The position numbers and the translations under genes were made by a program. The notes beneath the pieces are model-generated. The model searched no databases and was not told the DNA's origin. It saw nothing but the letters and a program-made list of their open reading frames with translations. Of a stretch of 6,597 nt of DNA, positions 4,204 to 6,597 are shown in pieces. Source of the stretch: an uncultured Pseudomonadota bacterium (GTDB lineage: Bacteria; Desulfobacterota_B; Binatia; UBA9968); assembly GCA_946478635.1 (NCBI GenBank), contig CAMLCX010000280.1, positions 1 through 6,597 on the forward strand. The letters are read 5' to 3'. Positions within the stretch are counted from its first letter, which is position 1; the number at the start of each line of letters is the position of its first letter.

Positions 4204-5265
4204 CTAGCGCGGCGGCAGAGGCTCGCTGCCGGCGAGCCTATTAAACAGCGCAATGACTTCGGAGTCGCGCGGGATGTCCTTGATGGCTTTTTCCTGGGCC
4301 TCCGGCAACAGTGGCGTGGCATCATCGGCGGATAATTTTTTGAACTCTTTTAAAAACGCCGGATCCTTGAAGGTTTTGCGCATGGCTTCGCGATATTGGT
4401 TGGCGATTTCCTGGGGCGTGCCGGGCGGTAGAACGTATGGCGAACCGACCAAACGGAACGTGCGAAACATGGTCATTATTTTTCGTTCTCTCTCAGTCTT
4501 GGCGAACGTTTCCAATTCGGGCAACTTATTAAATAGCGGATGCGGGTGACGATCGTCTTTGGGAATTTGGATGATGGCGTGATAGTTGACGAGTTTTTTT
4601 TCGATGAACTCCGGCGACCTTTGGAGGATGGTATCGGGGATGTTGGCGCGGCCGTCCAGTTCGCCGCGAGTCATGGCCAGGTCCACTTCCGGGCCGGAAT
4701 AACCCGTGACGAATCTGGGATCTTTAAGCCCGAGAAGCCATGAAAATAATCTGCCATTGATGTAAATATCGTGTCCCACCGTTTGAGCGCCGATACGCAA
4801 ACCAGGGCGCCCGCGCAATTTATCAAGGCTATCTAGGCCGAGTTTCGCCCACGTGCCGAAAACATATTGGGCTGTGCTGTTGGCGGCGCCGAGATAGACG
4901 AACTTATCGATGTCATAGTCGACGCCCGTAGAGCCGAGTATGGCGTTGGCGATCAGACCGGAACCGACATTTGCGAACGTCAAGCCATCCGCTTTGGAGT
5001 TGTGGTAGATATAGTTGGCCGCTTTTCGACCGCCGCCGCCGGGCATAAACTGCGTGACGATGATCGGCTCGCCGGGAAGGTATTTTCTCAAGAACGGAAT
5101 CGCCGCCTGCGCGCGGAGCGCGCCGGTGCCGCCGGGTTCACGCCCCTGGACCAGCATGATGGTTTTGCCTTGGAAGTAGGGAGCGGACTGGGCAAAGAGT
5201 GGCGCCGACATCGATAATAGAGCGATGAAAACGACAAGGAATTTTGACGACAAGTGTTTTGCCAT
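4204..5265 (-). CDS. Bug/TctC-type periplasmic solute-binding protein (tripartite tricarboxylate transporter family)
   Basis: 353 residues. A Sec signal peptide is clear: KHLSSK, hydrophobic FLVVFIALLSMSAPLFA, likely cut after A25. The mature part has Bug-family marks: the first strand and loop TIMLVQGREPGGTGALRA (normally a GGG/T-D/xxAR loop), then FMPGGGGRKAANYIYHNSKADGLTF (normally NxPGAGGxxA…pDGyTL), and a C-terminal helix pattern with RKTFKDPAFLKEFKKLSAD. It should bind a small carboxylate-type ligand in the periplasm. No TctA/TctB membrane genes are in view, so it is an orphan; such orphans are abundant in soil proteobacteria and relatives. GGGAG at 5271-5275 lies 5 nt before ATG. It follows the HslR-like gene by 71 nt with its own promoter. 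Confidence 0.85.
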   Translation of the reverse strand: MAKHLSSKFLVVFIALLSMSAPLFAQSAPYFQGKTIMLVQGREPGGTGALRAQAAIPFLRKYLPGEPIIVTQFMPGGGGRKAANYIYHNSKADGLTFANVGSGLIANAILGSTGVDYDIDKFVYLGAANSTAQYVFGTWAKLGLDSLDKLRGRPGLRIGAQTVGHDIYINGRLFSWLLGLKDPRFVTGYSGPEVDLAMTRGELDGRANIPDTILQRSPEFIEKKLVNYHAIIQIPKDDRHPHPLFNKLPELETFAKTERERKIMTMFRTFRLVGSPYVLPPGTPQEIANQYREAMRKTFKDPAFLKEFKKLSADDATPLLPEAQEKAIKDIPRDSEVIALFNRLAGSEPLPPR

Positions 5266-5297
5266 TCGATCTCCCTCTAGAACTCAGGTGTTAGTCC

Positions 5298-5324
5298 ATT
5301 ATCGGTTAGGATTTTCTAAGTCAA
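5298..5324 (-). promoter_or_regulatory. Likely sigma-70 promoter of the Bug-type binding protein gene
   Basis: On the minus strand, TTGACT (5324-5319, 5 of 6) and GATAAT (5303-5298, 5 of 6) are separated by 15 nt, slightly short. The predicted start near 5291 gives a leader of about 25 nt containing the Shine-Dalgarno. It lies wholly in the gap after the HslR-like gene. Confidence 0.45.
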
Positions 5325-5336
5325 GGTGGCGGCCGA

Positions 5337-5677
5337 TTAGTAAAAGCAATAGACCATCTGAGCGATGGCGGCTTCGCGGTTACCCAGGCTTTCCATGGTT
5401 TCCTCATAGAGCTGCTGCGCCCGAGGCGCCGGTCCTCGCAGCCGCGACACGTTCTTGACGACAACGGTCCATTCATACGAACCGCGGCGGATCACCAACC
5501 TATCGCCGGTGCGGATGATACGGCTGACTTGGCTCGATCACCGTTTACTTCGACTTTGCCGCCGCTGACGGCGTCCGCTGCGAGCGATCGGGTTTTGAAA
5601 AAACGCGCGGCCCAAAGCCATTTGTCGAGTCTGATCTCCGCATCCATGTGTTTGTCGTTCAACGGCGACCAACTCAT
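5337..5677 (-). pseudogene. hslR: S4-domain RNA-binding protein, Hsp15/HslR family, broken by a one-base frameshift
   Basis: The first frame from ATG 5677 gives [18 protein letters not shown] (16-33) and [13 protein letters not shown] (39-51), the S4 core. That frame then drifts and stops at 5492. The next frame over continues the family from 5522: [38 protein letters not shown] and a TAA at 5337. Restoring one base near 5524-5525 (for example reading AGC between tca and cgt) joins them into about 113 residues, near the usual 100-135. Hsp15 binds stalled 50S subunits with peptidyl-tRNA after heat stress. It follows surE by 9 nt, so likely one operon. An internal ATG at 5647 may be the true start. 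The break may be real or a sequencing error. Confidence 0.8.
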
Positions 5678-5686
5678 CGCTGATTT

Positions 5687-6436
5687 TCACGGCCAGGGAA
5701 AGTTCGGCAGGGTGCTGTTTTGCAGCAACTTGTAATCCGTCAAATCGACCTGGAGAGGCGTGACGGAAATGTAGCCGTCGTGGACCGCCTGGCAGTCGGT
5801 GCCGTCGTCGTTGGCAAATCCCAGATCGTCGCCGCCGATCCAATAATATTTTCCGCCGCGCGGATCGACTCGCTCGACGATGGTTTCGCTGTAGTGGCGC
5901 TTGCCCATGCGCGTCACGCGCCAACCCTTGAGATCTTCTTTGGGCAGCGGCGGGACATTCACGTTGAGAAGAGTTTTGGGTGGAATTTCGCGCTCGGCGA
6001 TGCGTTGGACCAAAGTCGCAGTAAACTCCGCCGCGGCGCGAAAATCAAAATCTTTGAAAGTGACCAGTGAAACAGCGATCGCCGGAATGCCGAGCAATGC
6101 GCCCTCAATGGCGGCCGAAACGGTGCCGGAGTAAATGATGTCGTCGCCAAGGTTGGGCCCTTTATTGATTCCAGAGATCACCAAATTGGGGCGCACCGGC
6201 AAAAGGCCGGTGAGCGCAAGCTTCACGCAGTCCACGGGCGTGCCGTCGACCGCAAGGCGTCGTTGGCCGAGCACGTTCACTCTCAGCGGGCGATGCAATG
6301 TCAAAGCGTGACTCATGGAGCTCTGTGCGCGGTCCGGCGCGACGATATAAATTTCGCCGATGTTGCGCAACTTCTCTTCGAGGGCGACGAGTCCTTCCGA
6401 CTGGATCCCGTCGTCGTTGGATAGCAGGATGATCAT
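5687..6436 (-). CDS. surE: 5'/3'-nucleotidase SurE
   Basis: 249 residues, normal length. SurE hallmarks are LLSNDDG (4-10) with metal ligands D8 and D9, IVAPDRAQSSMSHALTL (31-47) carrying S39, and SGINKGPNLGDDIIYSGTVSAA (88-109) with N91. SurE is a cytosolic, divalent-metal nucleoside monophosphate phosphatase linked to stress and stationary-phase survival. Start ATG 6436 gives the exact family N-terminus (MIILLSNDDG), but no good Shine-Dalgarno precedes it, only GCGAG and a run of C. A weak TTGTTC/17/GAGAAT pattern ends 6 nt before the ATG and could indicate a leaderless message; this is tentative. It is divergent from cinA and followed closely by the Hsp15-like gene. Confidence 0.95.
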   Translation of the reverse strand: MIILLSNDDGIQSEGLVALEEKLRNIGEIYIVAPDRAQSSMSHALTLHRPLRVNVLGQRRLAVDGTPVDCVKLALTGLLPVRPNLVISGINKGPNLGDDIIYSGTVSAAIEGALLGIPAIAVSLVTFKDFDFRAAAEFTATLVQRIAEREIPPKTLLNVNVPPLPKEDLKGWRVTRMGKRHYSETIVERVDPRGGKYYWIGGDDLGFANDDGTDCQAVHDGYISVTPLQVDLTDYKLLQNSTLPNFPWP

Positions 6437-6492
6437 GGGGGTATTCTCGCAAAGATGTCGAAATCGAACAAGTGCGCAGAAGCATTGCTCAC

Positions 6493-6520
6493 TTGTGTCG
6501 CGCGCGGGCTAAGGTATAGA
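6493..6520 (+). promoter_or_regulatory. Possible promoter of cinA
   Basis: TTGTGT (6493-6498), 16 nt, TATAGA (6515-6520) stand 24 nt before the ATG, on the divergent side of the surE-cinA gap. The match is moderate (3 and 4 of 6), and the predicted start would give a short leader containing GAGGAG. Confidence 0.35.
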
Positions 6521-6544
6521 TTTGGCCAGGCGAGGAGACTGCTT

Positions 6545-6597
6545 ATGGCCACCGCGGAAATCGTTGCGATCGGTTCGGAGCTGCTGTTGGGACAAAT
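6545..6597 (+). CDS. cinA: CinA-family protein (N-terminal molybdopterin-binding-like domain), truncated by the window end
   Basis: Only 17 full codons are visible: MATAEIVAIGSELLLGQ. This is the highly conserved opening of CinA/COG1058 proteins (AEIIAIGSELLLGQ followed by DTN), whose N-terminal domain resembles MoaB/MogA; full proteins often add a C-terminal NMN deamidase domain. GAGGAG at 6532-6537 sits 7 nt before ATG, a strong ribosome site. Whether the deamidase domain is present cannot be seen. Confidence 0.8.
   Translation, partial: MATAEIVAIGSELLLGQ

Overview
The window looks like one end of a metagenome contig from a GC-rich soil or groundwater bacterium of the deltaproteobacterial/Binatota kind. 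This placement is an inference from the gene mix (orphan solute-binding proteins of the iron-ABC and tripartite-tricarboxylate types, an EVE-domain protein, SurE next to an Hsp15-like protein and CinA) and from the style of the intergenic repeats; no rRNA or marker gene confirms it. The first 11 bases match the 3' end of the Illumina adapter, so the left edge is a library/assembly edge.

Layout on the + strand, 12-2386: the C-terminal part of a periplasmic solute-binding protein, an EVE-domain protein, and a cysteine-free SAM methyltransferase with a very histidine-rich N-terminus. Two intergenic palindromes follow: one with a cUUCGg tetraloop in the leader of the methyltransferase gene, and a 31-bp stem just after it.

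Accessory patch, 2473-4200: a Phd/VapC-type toxin-antitoxin pair sits between two copies of the 5' end of one gene. The left copy is a 35-codon stub whose stop overlaps the antitoxin ATG. The right copy is a complete 86-codon AhpD/carboxymuconolactone-decarboxylase-like gene with one in-frame TGA, exactly where the second Cys of the CxxC motif belongs. A perfect 6-bp hairpin with a GG-starting loop begins its loop 17 nt after the TGA, which fits the bacterial SECIS layout. The gene is therefore a candidate CxxU selenoprotein and is the most interesting item here. Beyond it lie a truncated HicB-like small ORF with a strong Shine-Dalgarno sequence and two repeat tracts of unknown origin.

Minus strand, 6436-4204: surE (nucleotide phosphatase), an S4-domain Hsp15/HslR-like gene broken by a one-base frameshift, then a Bug/TctC-type periplasmic binding protein with its own promoter. 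At the right edge, divergent from surE, the first 17 codons of cinA are visible.

How the genes work together: surE and the S4 protein look like a stress/quality-control pair. The two solute-binding proteins lack transporter partners in view. The toxin-antitoxin pair and duplicated gene end mark a site of past rearrangement.
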